Source: Cryptomeria japonica
Taxonomy: Eukaryota > Streptophyta > Pinopsida > Cupressales > Cupressaceae
Assembly: GCF_030272615.1 (NCBI RefSeq)
Contig: NC_081405.1
Coordinates: 609,818,677-609,882,676 of the forward strand
Direction of reading: 5' to 3'
Length of the DNA: 64,000 bases
Under the pieces are notes generated by a model. That model saw only the letters and a program-made list of their open reading frames with translations. It did no database searches and was not told the DNA's origin. Both the position numbers and the translations under genes were made by a program. This document shows, in pieces, positions 34,177-45,501 of this stretch; the first letter of the stretch is position 1, and each line of letters starts with the position of its first letter.

Positions 34177-35619
34177 GATAACAAAGAGCTCCTGCATATA
34201 TAAAGATATACATGAATTATATACAACTCTATGTCAAAGAAGAATCTATTTTACTAAATTAAAAAAAAAACATTTATAAATAGTAACATTTCTATGTTGT
34301 TGAATGAGATACACATGAAATATATAATATAATATTGAACTTAAAAGAATATACATGTACATACTATTGAATCTTTAAATATAAAATTTGTGCACAAAAC
34401 TTAATAAAAACTTTCAATGAAACATCATAAATCTATTATATATTCAGTTTAATAAATTCATTTCTTGTAAAATGCATCAACTATTAAAATCAATATAAAG
34501 TATTTCATACATAAGATCAATAAAGAAGTGAGAAATAAGATGATCCTCCTTCTAGTGTAAGAGTATATAAGGATTGATGATAAGTGCTTAAAATAAGATA
34601 TTGAAATGTAAGATCATCACGCTCTATAAACCAAGATATGATCATAAGATCATCATGTGAGGCACAATCATATGATATTAAGATGCAAAAATGCGTGATC
34701 AAATAGTGATAATCTATTATATTGTCTATAATAATAGGCCAATGTATGAACATAAGATAATACTTTAAGAAGATAGATTAACAAATATACAAACATAAGA
34801 TAATGCTTTAATAAGATAAAAAAAACACTATATGAACATGCATGTGAAGTAAATAGTCTTGAAGATCATAAGGTAGAACAAAGATTAAAGTATAAGACAT
34901 CAATCATTATGGGAAATTAGTAGTTACTAATAAAGATTAGATTTAATGTAAAAATAGGAGATAAAACACATGAAGTAATAGAATATGAAGTAAACATAAA
35001 ATATTAAATCATGTGATATCGAGTGGTTTCTCTTTTATGTTATGTGTCACCTCAATGTGTACATTCACTTTGTTGGTGCATCATTATTTTCTTGCATTTA
35101 CCTAACTATTGTATTGCATATTTGCACCTAGAGGATACGATAAGATTACTTGGGTAGATATCTACCTAGGTAGGCACACATGTTCAACTCATACTCCCTA
35201 CTTTGGTAGAGATGTGGATATATGTTACTCATCTTCTCAATTTTTTTGTAACAGTTCTCTCTAAATAGGATTTTATATATTAGAATTTTCCTAAAACATG
35301 TCTCAAAATGATTAAAACACTTGAATCAAGGTCAAAAACTAGGAATGTGAGATACATGATATGGATGATGACAAGGATGGTTGAGAATAAAGAGAATTTG
35401 AATGGATTATGGTATACTCCAAGTGTATGGTACTTTTAAAAAAAATTATACATGATGCCAAGGTACTTATCCAAGGTGTCATAAGAATGGTTTTCATCCA
35501 TGAATAAAAAAATTATGTTTAATTTTCTCTCTTTTTTAATTTTTATGCAAAACCAAATCCTTTAGGTGTGGATATGTTAAATGATACACATGATATTTAT
35601 AATTTTTTAAAAATCTAAT
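34177..35619. other. AT-rich non-coding part of T
   Basis: This is the region upstream of T gene 2, AT-rich throughout, with no coding sequence I can support. It contains scattered ATAAGAT and GATCATAAG words but no clear tandem structure. The promoter of the minus-strand gene would lie at its left side; no distinct TATA box or other element stands out from the general AT background. Confidence 0.55.
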
Positions 35620-36375
35620 AATAGGACCAACTATGGACCTATTATGCAATGTCATGGCATAATAGGTCCATAATTGGTCCTATCATACTAAGTAAACATG
35701 TCGAATTAGCATAGTTTTAGTGTTGGAGATGAATTAGATGATGAAGTTGGCAATTTTTGAGAAAATGATGTCATGTTGTGGTTTAGTAGGTCCTATTATG
35801 GCATAATAGGTGGACTATTATGCAATGCCATGGCATAATAGGACCTATTATGCCATGATGGCATAATAGGTCATATTATGCCATAACATGACATAATAGG
35901 ACTGACTATGGATCCATTATGCAATGTCATGGCATAATGGGTCCATAATTGGTCCTATCGTACTAGGTAAACATGTCGAATTAGCATAGTTTCAGTGTTG
36001 GAGATGAATTAGATGATGAAGTTGGCAATTTTTGAGAAAATCATGTCATGTTGTGGCTAAATAGGTCTTATTATGAACCTGTTATGCCACAATGGCATAA
36101 TAGGTGGACTATTATGCAATGTCATGGCATAATAGTACCTATTATGCCATGATGGCATAATAGGTCCTATTATGCCATGACATGATATAATAGGACCAAC
36201 TATGAACCCATTATGCAATGTCATGGCATAATAGGATATATTATGCCATCATAGCATAATGTGTCCTATTATGCCATGACATGACATAATGTGTCCATAA
36301 TTGATCCTTTTATACCATCACATGACATAATAGGACCATAATAGGACCTTTATGCCATGACATGGCATAAACGTA
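35620..36375. repeat. Subterminal palindromic repeat array of T
   Basis: Many copies of TTATGCCAT and its complement ATGGCATAA occur, often paired as palindromes. The clearest is a 27-base perfect one with arms CCTATTATGCCAT around a single G (about 35845). A longer unit of about 290 bases, containing GTAAACATGTCGAATTAGCA and GATGAATTAGATGATGAAG, is present twice (about 35690 and 35970). Dense subterminal motifs in both orientations are a known feature of several plant DNA transposons, where they bind transposase. The array is found only on the right side here. The role is inferred. Confidence 0.75.
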
Positions 36376-37032
36376 AGCCTAAACTTTGATATCTAAAATT
36401 TGAAGAGTAATGTTAATTACTTTTAAGCTTATACTAATTTAATGGTAACTTTTGTATTGCCTAATGAGGATTAAGAACAATTTAGGTACATATGTTTGGT
36501 TTTATTTTGATTTCCTTTTCGAACGTTTTTGTTTTTGTTTCCATTTCATTTTCATTTTTTTTTTGTTTCAATTTCATTTTGTTAATTATCTAGGTTTGGT
36601 TTTGATTTATAAATTTATTGATTAGGGTTTAGGGTTAGCTGTTCAAAAATATTTTAGATCAAAATCAAGAATTTACAAATATTAAAAATAATTTATTTAT
36701 AGGCTACTTTTAAAAAAAACTAAAATAATACAAAAAAAAACTAAATAATACACACAAAAAAAAGAAAAATATACAAGAAAATTATGAAATGTGAAAAAAG
36801 ATGACTGAATGTGTGCCTGGGATAGTGGTGGAGGCTTGAAATGGAAACCACAGCACAGGGGCCCATTTTTAATCGCCTCTTGTTAATTCACTATCATGGT
36901 GAAAATGAAAAATTTTCCCAAAAAAAGAGTAAAAATACAATTTAAAAATAGGAAAAACGGGCCCCCTCTATTTAAAATTTTTTATTTAGCTTCGGCCCCC
37001 CATCACCTTTCAGCTTGGGAGGCCGAACCATT
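36376..37032. other. Right inner flank of T, no gene seen
   Basis: AT-rich DNA with T-rich and A-rich runs, followed near 36855 by another GGGGCCCATTTTT block and near 36959 by GGGCCCCCTCTATT. These resemble the terminal-repeat units of T, so the iterated motif extends inward from the right end. The open frame at 36896-37141 crosses the terminal repeat into gypsy B and is not a gene. Confidence 0.5.
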
Positions 37033-37088
37033 AACGGGCCCCTGTTTTTTTAGAACGAGCCCCTGTTTTTTGAAAACTGGGGCCTGTT
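37033..37088 (-). repeat. Right terminal inverted repeat of T
   Basis: The reverse complement starts AACAGGCCCCAGTTTTC and continues AACAGGGGCTCGTTCTA and AACAGGGGCCCGTTAATGG. It matches the three blocks of 12796-12849 in order. Outside it, at 37089, the sequence returns to the minus-strand frame of gypsy B, which supports this as the edge of T to within a few bases. Confidence 0.72.
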
Positions 37089-37094
37089 TTGAGG

Positions 37095-38645
37095 AGTGCA
37101 TTTTCCAACACACAGACTTCCACAAATTTGTGACTCATTAGCTTGCACATACCCTGGGGTTAAAGGAAAACCAAGGCAATCTACCTCTTCTTGAGAAATC
37201 CAAGATGAGTCTTCAACTAGTTTGCCTTTCCACTTCAGAAGATACTCCTTATACTTACTGCTTTGGGTACTACGCCCAATCCTACTATCCAAAATATCTT
37301 CAATTTAATCTAGTTCCTTCCGGGGTAAGTGTTTCTCCAAGTTTGTAATACTATTCTCATTGAATTCTGGGTCATAATATTGATGTAGATCAGCAATATT
37401 GAATATAGGTGAAATAATCAAGTCATCCGATAACACCACTTGATATGCATTTTTGGAACTGAATTTCCTCAAGATCTTACATGGTCAAAACTTCCTGATC
37501 TGCAACTTGTTATAGGTTCCAACTAGGAATATTTCTTTTCTTAGATACACTATCACTTTATCACCAACTTCAAATTCCTTATGTCTTCTCTTCTCATCTT
37601 CTTTTTCCTTATAATTGCTGTTTATATCCTCCAAATGTTCCTTAACCTAAATATGCAAGGCTGCCATGTCATCTACAAAATATTTTGCTTCTAAACTTCT
37701 TTGATATTCACTACTAATATCTCTCAATTTCGATATGGCTCTAGGGTGTGCTTCGATAACTATGTCAAAAGGTGTACTTCTAGTACTCGTGTTCACTAAA
37801 TTATTGTAGCCAAACTTTGCTTGTGCTAAAATCAAATCCCAACTTTTAGTTTTGTCTCCAACTAAACATCTCAGTAAATGTCCCAAACTTTGGTTAACTA
37901 CCTATTTCTTCTCATCAGTATGTGGGTGAAAAGTAGATCTGAATTCAAAATTTGTCTTCATGTTCTTCCAAAGTGTTCTCCAAAAATAACCAACAAACTT
38001 AGTATCTCTATCTAAAACTATGCTTTTAGGTAATCCATGCAATCTCATAACTTCTTTGAAAAATAGGTCTGCTACATGTAGTGCATCTCATGACTTCATA
38101 CAAGGTATGAAATGATCCATCTTTGAAAATCTATCCACCACCACAAATAAAGAATCAATCCCTCTCTGTGTTTTAGGCAATCCAAGTATGAAATCCATGC
38201 TTATATCCTCCCAAGGTCTTACTGCTACTGTCAAAACTTTATACAATCCAACATTTTGACTACTCCCTTTTGCAACTTGACAAACTCTACAACTCTGAAA
38301 AAATTTCCTAACATCCTTATGAATCTAGGGCCCGAAGTAATGTTCACTCACTAATGCTAGTGTTTTATCAACACCATAGTGTCTGATTAATCTTCCACTA
38401 TGTTTCTCCTTTGTCAGATTCTCCCACATAGAACTCCTAGGTATACATAACTAAACTCCTCTGAAAAATATCCCATCCTGAATGAAATAATCCAACCACT
38501 TACTCCTATCTACCATAATCGATTTTCTACATGCTTTCCAAGGTTCCGTAAAATCTGGGTCACCATAATACAATGTCTTCAACTCCTCAAATCCTAATAC
38601 TATCACTCTCATCTCTATCAGCAACTTTGTTAGACTTCCCACTTC
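37095..38645 (-). pseudogene. Gypsy B integrase and chromodomain
   Basis: On the minus strand the integrase zinc region is seen as HSGRLIRHYG and [12 protein letters not shown] (about 38330-38240). Then come [18 protein letters not shown] (first Asp, about 38205) and [17 protein letters not shown] (second Asp, about 38020). In the third motif, HPHTDEKK then a stop then VVNQSLG, the stop falls where the catalytic Glu is expected. LGHLLRCLVGDKTKSWD and STPFDIVIEAHPR follow. A chromodomain ends the chain near 37300-37150: SKYKEYLLKWKGKLVEDSSW. The chromodomain defines a chromovirus and would direct integration to particular chromatin. Stops are frequent. Confidence 0.88.
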
Positions 38646-39800
38646 TATGCTTCAACACAAAGGTGTAACTCTACAAAAATTCCACCCATCTCGTATGTCT
38701 CTAATTCAACTCACTCTGACTATTCAAATACCGCAAGGCTTGATGGTTTGTATACAACACAAACTCCTTAGGCAATAAGTAATGTATCCACTTCTTCAAG
38801 GCTTCAACTATGGCATATAATTCTTGATTATACACTAAATATCTCCTTCGGGGCATCATTCAAATTCTCACTAAAATAAGCTATTGTTCTCCCTTCTTGA
38901 CTTCTGCTCCAATTGCTATTCCACTTGCATCACAATCAACTTGAAATACTTTGCCAAAATATGGTAAAGCTAACACAGGCTGCTCAGTCACTTTCTACTT
39001 CAGTAACTCAAAAAAATTGTTTTCTTTGGTGGTCCACTTGAATTCCTTCTTATCCCCTCTCATAGTCTCAGTCATAAAGCTACAAATAGAATTGAAATTT
39101 CTAATAAACTTCTGGTAGAAACTAGCCAATCCATGAAATGATCTTACCTCTCTAATGCTTTCATGTGTAGACCATTCAAGAATGTCTTTCACCTTCTCAT
39201 GGTCCATCTTCAATCCCTCAGGATATATCACAAATCCCAAATAGACTAACTGTTCCTTCATGAAAGTGCACTTCTTTAGGTTTATCGGTAACTTCTCTTC
39301 TCTCAACCTCAGTAGAACTTGTCTCAAATGCAACAAATGCTCTTCTTTTCTCTTACTGAAAATCAAAATGTCATCCAAATAAATAATAAAAAATTTACCC
39401 AATACTTTCTTCAATACCTCATTCATTAACCTCATGAAAGTCCTTAGTGCATTAGTTAACCCAAAAGGCATCACCAACCATTCATACAGTCCTTGATTTG
39501 TCTTGAATGTTGTCTTCCATTCATCTCCTTCTCTGATCCTAATCTGATGATATCCACTCTTCAAATGTATCTTTGTAAAGTATTTGGCTCCACTCAAACA
39601 GTCCAATATGTCATCCATTCTAGGAAAAGGAAACCAGTATTTTATTATGATCTTGTTTATTGTTCCGGAATCAGTACACATCCTCCATTCTCCATTCTTC
39701 TTAAGTGCTAACACTACAAGTACTTTATAGGGGCTCAGACTTTCCCTGATAAAACCTTTCTTCAACAATTCCTACACTTGTCTATTCAACTCTCCATTCT
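38646..39800 (-). pseudogene. Gypsy B reverse transcriptase and RNase H
   Basis: The RT frame runs from about 39770 with [65 protein letters not shown] and the intact catalytic box [11 protein letters not shown] (about 39395-39357), then [18 protein letters not shown]. RNase H follows after a stop near 38995 with [17 protein letters not shown], then frame shifts and ELYAIVEALKKWIHYL. The Asp of DYRxLN-type motifs reads DSGTIN, a small departure. The 258-codon RT block is the best-preserved part of B. Confidence 0.9.
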
Positions 39801-40600
39801 CTGTCGATGTCGTTCAGTGCCCAACTTTGTTAGGCAAACTAGCTCCAGAAATCAGGTCCATACAATGACCGATACTTCTTACTAGTGGTATTCCATCAGG
39901 CACATTATGTGAAATGAAGTCTTCATATTCTATCACCAACTCCTTTATCTCTTCTAGTTGTTCTTCTTCAGGTTCTGAGTTCTCAGTCTTCTTAGGAAAT
40001 AAGGCAAACCATACATTCTCATGTCTCATTTCATCCAGGAATTTCCTTCCATACACCAAACATATCCTAGCATTTGTACATACTTCACTCTTCAAAGGCT
40101 CCTCCAAGGGTAACAAAGTTTGCTTCATCCCATTTGCCACAATAGTGTATATGTTCTTCCTCCCATCATGTATTGCCTGTCTATCAAACTGCTAAGGTCT
40201 ACTCAACAAAATGTGACAAATATCCATAGGCATAATATCAAACAAGATTTCATCATGATAATTCCCAATTTCAATTTTACCAAATATTGCTCACTTACTA
40301 ACAACTTATGTTCATCATGAATCCATGCTATCTGATAAGGCTTAGGGTGTTTCAATCTTTCCAAATTTAACTTATTGACCATCTCTTCTGAAACAAGATT
40401 ATCTCAACTACCACTATCAATAACAACTTTACAACACTTATTGGATACCTTACATCTAGTCTTGAAAAAAATCCTCGTCTGCAAGGGCTCCTCATCTTCT
40501 CCGATATGCCACAAAATTCTTCGCATCATCAATAGTTCTCCATCTTCTAGTTTGTTAGTTGATTTAGTTGGGATTTCTCCCACCAAGGCTATTCTCCTAG
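39801..40600 (-). pseudogene. Gypsy B protease and linker to RT
   Basis: The retropepsin-like active site reads KVVIDSGS near 40428-40404, followed directly by a stop. The frame continues with NLVSEEMVNKLNLERL, IGNYHDEILFDIMPMDICH and LLSRP, typical of gypsy aspartic proteases. Further on, KELVIEYEDFISHNVPDGIP and IGHCMDLISGASLPN form the usual lead-in to RT. The protease would process the polyprotein. It is inactivated by stops near 40402 and 40195. Confidence 0.82.
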
Positions 40601-41458
40601 CATTCTCAATCTTCTTAAACTAAAAGGTATTATGTCCTTCTCCTCTGCACTTAAAGAAAGTGCCTCTAAACACTCTCTTGTCTTGTCTCTATCATCTTTT
40701 CCAAAATTCTCATTCCGGTAACCATCAAGTTCTCTTCTTTGGTCAAAATTTATATCATCCTTCTAGTATTAACTACCATCTATTCTTACTTCCTTGTCCT
40801 TTTTCTGATCTGTACAGGTACCTCTTACTGCTTTATATATTCCTCCAATAAACCTTCCACCTCTACCTCTTTATCTCCACTCATGTCTTTCGTTCAACTT
40901 CTCTTCTGCTTTCAAGGCATACTAATAAGATTCTTCAACACTCTTCAACTTGATCAAAATGAGTTCATCTTGTATAGACATCTACAATCCATTCAAATAT
41001 CTGGAAACTTGTTCAACTTCATCATTAACATGTCTGGATCTAATATTCAACTTGTAGAATGCTTTGGTATATTCCTTCACACTAGATTCCTTCTGCTTCA
41101 AATTCAACAACTTCTGAAATATATTCACTTGATAATCAACAGGCATAAACTTTGATTTTAACTTCACAACCATCTGATCCCATGTTTTGATCTTCTCTTT
41201 ACCTCTTCTCTGTGTATCAACTTTCAAATGGTCCCACCAAAGAGATGCATGACCTTTCAATTGGGTACAAGCATACTTCACCTTCCTTTCCTCTGCGGTG
41301 TTCTCAAAATCAAAATATTTCTCCATCTCCGAATCTATCAATTCATCCAAGTCCAACTTCCCATCACATTTCAGTGGGGTAAAAAGTGGTTTAGTAATTG
41401 TGCTACTCAAAACCCTCAAAAAAGTCTTTTCATCCAGACCAATCATTGGTGGATTTAC
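40601..41458 (-). pseudogene. Gypsy B gag, C-terminal part
   Basis: Reading leftward from the copia E insertion, the frame gives DEKTFLRVLSS, a segment ending MEKYFDFENTAEERKVKY, ACTQLKGHASLWWDHLKVD, WDQMVVKLKSKFMPVDY and KEYTKAFYKLNIRS: the retrotransposon gag core. A degenerate zinc knuckle follows (FFKCRGEGHNTF near 40655). The frame joins its N-terminal part at 48948-49132 once copia E and one copy of TTTAC are removed. Confidence 0.86.
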
Positions 41459-42892
41459 TGTTGGCAATATATCATTATAACAGACAATGAAAAATTGTTG
41501 GCATTTCAATAAGGATATTGAGAAGGTTGTTGATGATTATGGATATAACTGATTAACGATGTTTACTGTCTTGATATAATTATTTTGTCATTGATTTCAA
41601 GAAATTGATTTTCTAATTCAGTAAGATGTTGCCATATCTTGAGAAGTATGATTTGAAGAGTATAAAGATATCGGTAAAGGACAAAAGAAATAATATGATG
41701 AATAAGGGAATGAATAAGGTATTCAATGGGCAACTATTACTGAGTCAGACAATGATGAAATCATGATGTTTAGATTCTTTTAACATCATACATATGTTGT
41801 AAATTGTAAAGGTTAATACTATACTATGTTACCAAGCAAAGAACCTAGTCGGTAAACCCTAAGGAACCTAGTCAGTAAACCCTAAGGTTATCGCTATCGG
41901 TTAATGAAGGCGGAATGTCTACCGAGTGAAGTTTAGTATTCACGAAGTTATAACCAAGTTGTAACTGAGCTATAACAGAATGCATTAAATGTTTACATGC
42001 ATTATTTAATGAAGGAAGCTGATGAACTGGAATTGATTAAATGATTGGTATGTCGTGCATGAAGTTTGTTAGTGAATCTAAGGCAAAGGAAAGTTGGCAT
42101 GAAGATCTACAACACAGATTGAACCATAATACCCTGGCACAAGTGATCAAGGAGATTAAGTGGTTAGCTAATTGTTTATAAATAGGAAACTGTTGATAAA
42201 CAATGCATGTGGGCAAGTGTATGCATAGGGATGCTACATAATGATTACCGAGCATAGAAGCTTGAAGACCTATTTGAATAACATAGTATAGAAGCCCAAC
42301 AGATGGACAAGATTAGTTCTTTGTCTAGATTGTATTGAACAAATCAGAATCTGCTTTAGCATTTTATATGTGAAGTTGCAGATAGATTTTTATTAGTGTT
42401 ATTTTGTGAAAGTGATAGAAAATCTCTTAACCAAGTGGACTTAACAGTCTTATTTGTAAAACCCTCTAGCAAGGTGACATTCTGATTGAGTGTTTGAATT
42501 CCTTTAACAAGGTCACTTCTAACAAGGTGAAGATCCTAACAGATCTGAGGGAAATCCCTTAACCGAGTCACATCTAGCAATGTGTTTGTAATCTTTAATA
42601 GGATTTGCTTTTAACCGAGCATACTCTAGAAGAGTATATTTCTTTGTGGTTCCAAAATCCCACAGTGGTTTTTCTCTATTTTTGTTTCCACATTAAATCT
42701 AGTGTTATGAGGTTTATGATGTTTATATGCTTTTGAGTTTGCATGTTTAACAATTTTGGTTATATTACTGAAGTATATGGTATCAAGGTTGAATCTGATT
42801 TTTTTATGGAAGATTAAGTTTGTATGATTCACCCCCCCCTCTCATCTTGTTGGCTATTGGATCTGTACTTACATTAAGTATCAGAACTATCA
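41459..42892 (+). repeat. 5' LTR of copia E
   Basis: TGTTGGCAAT...AACTATCA, 1434 bp. It lacks a segment of about 110 bp found in the 3' LTR (about 48080-48190) and in the LTR of H. The loss lies at CACAAGTGATCAAGG near 42130. The primer-binding site TGGTATCATAGC follows at 42895-42906, one base different from the usual TGGTATCAGAGC. Confidence 0.92.
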
Positions 42893-42894
42893 AT

Positions 42895-42906
42895 TGGTAT
42901 CATAGC
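42895..42906 (+). promoter_or_regulatory. Primer-binding site of copia E
   Basis: TGGTATCATAGC, two bases after the LTR end, matches the tRNA-Met primer type with one change (G to T at position 9). It fixes the 5' LTR boundary. Confidence 0.85.
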
Positions 42907-42956
42907 TTTGGACTCCAGAAGAAAACTTTAAAGGCACTTGAGTTAAAGATCCAAAG

Positions 42957-43883
42957 ATGTATAAGAGGGATGCATCGAAGCTAAACAAGTCAAGTTTCTC
43001 TACATGGCAGAAAAGGATGAAGCTGCATCTATCAGGAGTTGGAGAATATGTTGTATACTATCTGGAGAATGATTTTGTTACACCGAGCACCTATCCATTG
43101 ACTATGGAAGAGATAAAGGCAAAGAAAGAACATATCCAAGCAATGATTGAAATAATATCTACATTGACCGATTCAGATTCTAATCATCTAGAAGGCTGCA
43201 ATGATGCAAAGGCTATGTGGGATAAGCTCATATCAGTATATGGAGGAGATGAACATGTTCAAAGAGCAAAAGTAGATAGTCTAAGAGGACAACTTGAATC
43301 TATGAGGATGAATGAAGGTGAGAACATAACTCAGTACAGTACAAGACTAAAGGAGATTGTCAATCAAATCAAAGGAGTAGGTGGAACTATTGAAGAAAAG
43401 GATATAACAAGTAAATTGTTAAGAACCCTTCTACCAGCTTATGCAATCCGAGTCTCTGCAATCAATGAATTGAGGTCTGTACCCAATATGCTAGTTTCTT
43501 TAGATGATACTACTGGTAAGCTACATGCATTTGAGTTAAGTAATTTTGATAACAATGGATCTTCGGTAAATAAAGTTGAATGTGCATTTAGTTCTTTTCA
43601 TCTTGATGAATCTAATGATTTCAATGAAAGAAAGTATAAGTACTCTAAAGGAGATCACAGTGGAGCAAGTGAAAGATTTCATAAGAACATGGAAGAAGTA
43701 CACAAACTATATGAGGAAATCAGAAAGCAAGAAGAGTTTGGAGCACTATTAGCCAAAAGGTTACTGAGAGGCAAAGGTAAGTATAAAGGAAAACTACCTT
43801 TGAAATGTTTCAATTCTGATAAGATAGGTCATATGGCTTCTAACTATCCTGACAAAGATTCTACTGAAAGGAGAGATTATTGA
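42957..43883 (+). pseudogene. Copia gag of E (308 codons)
   Basis: ATG 42957 opens MYKRDASKLNKSSFSTWQKR and an uninterrupted gag: LEGCNDAKAMWDKLISVYGG, VDSLRGQLESMRMNEGE, LKEIVNQIKGVGGTIEEKD, LLPAYAIRVSAINELRS. The zinc knuckle is damaged: CFNSDKIGHMASNYP has Ser for the second Cys and Tyr for the last. The frame closes with TGA at 43881-43883 after ERRDY, whereas in H the corresponding codon reads CAA or similar and the frame goes on. The capsid part is complete and would still be translated if transcribed. Confidence 0.9.
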
Positions 43884-45341
43884 GATGACAGACAGAAAGA
43901 TAATCATTACAGAGGACACCGAGACTTCAGAAGAAGAGATAGAAAGACATGCTCAATAGCTGATGAGGAATCCAATGATGATAAATCAGATGATACTGAT
44001 ATAGAGGAAGTAGTTTATGTGGCTATCAAAGATGGATCAGATGAAGAAAGGTATGAATAAAAAGCCCTAATATCTCACATAAACACTAATGACTCACATC
44101 ATATGACAGGTGATAAACACAAGTTTGTTATATTAGAAGATTATGATGGAGGCTATGTCAGATTTGGTAATGATGCACCATGTCCAGTGAAAGGTTACCG
44201 AATAGAATTTCAAAAAGGAATTGTCAAATTTCATCACAAGAATGGAATGTTAGCTACTACTAAGACACAAAAAAAAGGTAATACATTTCACCTTGACTCA
44301 ACTCGTAATAAGTGTTTATATGCAAAGATTGATGATACCTAGTTATGGCATAAAAGGTTTTGTCATGTAAATTTTGATAATTTGATCAAAATAAGTAAGA
44401 AGAACCGAGTAAGAGGTATATCGAGTCTTGAAAAACCTGAGAATGCTATGTGTCGAGGATGCCAGATGGGTAAGATGACAAGATCAAGCTTTACAAGTAA
44501 GTCTTCCACTTCTAAGAGAATTTTAGATCTAGTACATACTAATCTTTGTGGTCCTATGAAAGTTCAAAGTTATTATGGTGATAAATATTTCATATTATTT
44601 GTGGATGACTATTCAAGGATGATGTCAGTAATGTTTCTAAAAGAAAAATCAGAAGTTTTTCAAATGTTTAAATGGTACAAGGTAAGAGTTGAAAATGAAA
44701 CAGGGAGACAACTGAAATGTCTTAGTTCAGATAGAGGAGGAGAGTTCACATCTGATGAGTTCAAATTATTTTTCAATGATCTTGGTATTAAAAGACAAGT
44801 CTCTGCATCGAGAACTCCACAGTAGAATGGAATAGCTGAGAGAAGAAACAGATCTATTGTGGATTGTGCTAGAACACCGATGATTGAAAAGAAGGTACCA
44901 CAAACACTTTGGAGAGAAGAAATAAGCACAATAGTTTACACCCTGAATCGAGTTCAATTGAAGAAAGGTACTTTGAAGACACCATATGAAATTTGGTATG
45001 ACAAGAAACCTAATGTTAGTTATTTTAAAATCTTTGGAGGTAGATGCTATGTTCACAAATATGATAGAAATGGCAAGTTTGATCAGAAAAGTGAAGAAGG
45101 AACATTTCTAGGTTATTCCTCTAGAAGCAAAGCATTTAAATGTCTGATCAAATCATCTAACAAAATGGTAGAAAGTGCAAAAAGAAATAATGAAGGAAAT
45201 TCCAAGGAACCAGAAGACTATGATGAATTTGTCTATGTTCAACCGAGAAGTCTTACTGAGAATACTGTTGAAGAAAATGAAGAGAATATCCAGTTACCGA
45301 GTGATGAAGAAGATCATACAGAGCCTACCAAGCCTGTATGA
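43884..45341 (+). pseudogene. Copia protease remnant and integrase of E
   Basis: The protease has lost its active site. HINTNDSHHMTGDKHKF runs across the point where H has WIIDSGC, a deletion of about 27 bases. A second deletion of about 120 bases follows at GTGAAAGGTTACCG. Integrase shows CRGCQMGKMTRSSF, VHTNLCGPMKVQ (first catalytic Asp replaced by Asn), LSSDRGGEFTSDEF (second Asp), a TAG at 44824, then NGIAERRN (third Glu kept). FKIFGGRCYVHK and FLGYSSRSKAFK follow. The frame ends with TGA at 45339, shortly before the shift into the RT frame. Confidence 0.88.
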
Positions 45342-45501
45342 GCCAAGTATGTCAGAAGACATCATGCACCAAGTCAGATTATAGGAGATAAGGATGATCC
45401 AGTGATGACAAGGAACAAACTGAGACAGAACACATGTTTGATATTTGAATTTGAACCGAGAATAGTGAGAGGCATTTAACAGTAAAGATTGGAAAAGTGC
45501 T

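Larger units (their letters stand above)
12796..37088. mobile_element. Element T: DNA-transposon-like element with terminal inverted repeats and two convergent genes
   Basis: T lies inside gypsy B. Its outer ends are inverted repeats (12796-12849 and 37033-37088). It carries a + strand gene with transposase-like acidic motifs (13065-31225) and a convergent - strand multi-exon gene (32064-34176), plus an array of palindromes toward its right end. Gypsy C (15930-31060) sits inside the first gene, so T itself is about 9.2 kb. I found no convincing target-site duplication at the proposed ends (left flank TTTTATAG, right flank TTGAGGAG), so the exact termini are uncertain. I do not recognise the superfamily. 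The organisation fits a cut-and-paste DNA transposon, which is an inference. Confidence 0.7.

Noticed and set aside
12796-37088. Assigning T to a named superfamily
   Set aside because: Terminal sequence does not start CACTA, no target duplication is clear, and the catalytic motifs could not be tied to one family without a search.
36896-37141. 81-codon frame at the right end of T
   Set aside because: It crosses the terminal repeat into the antisense of gypsy B gag-pol, so it is not a gene.
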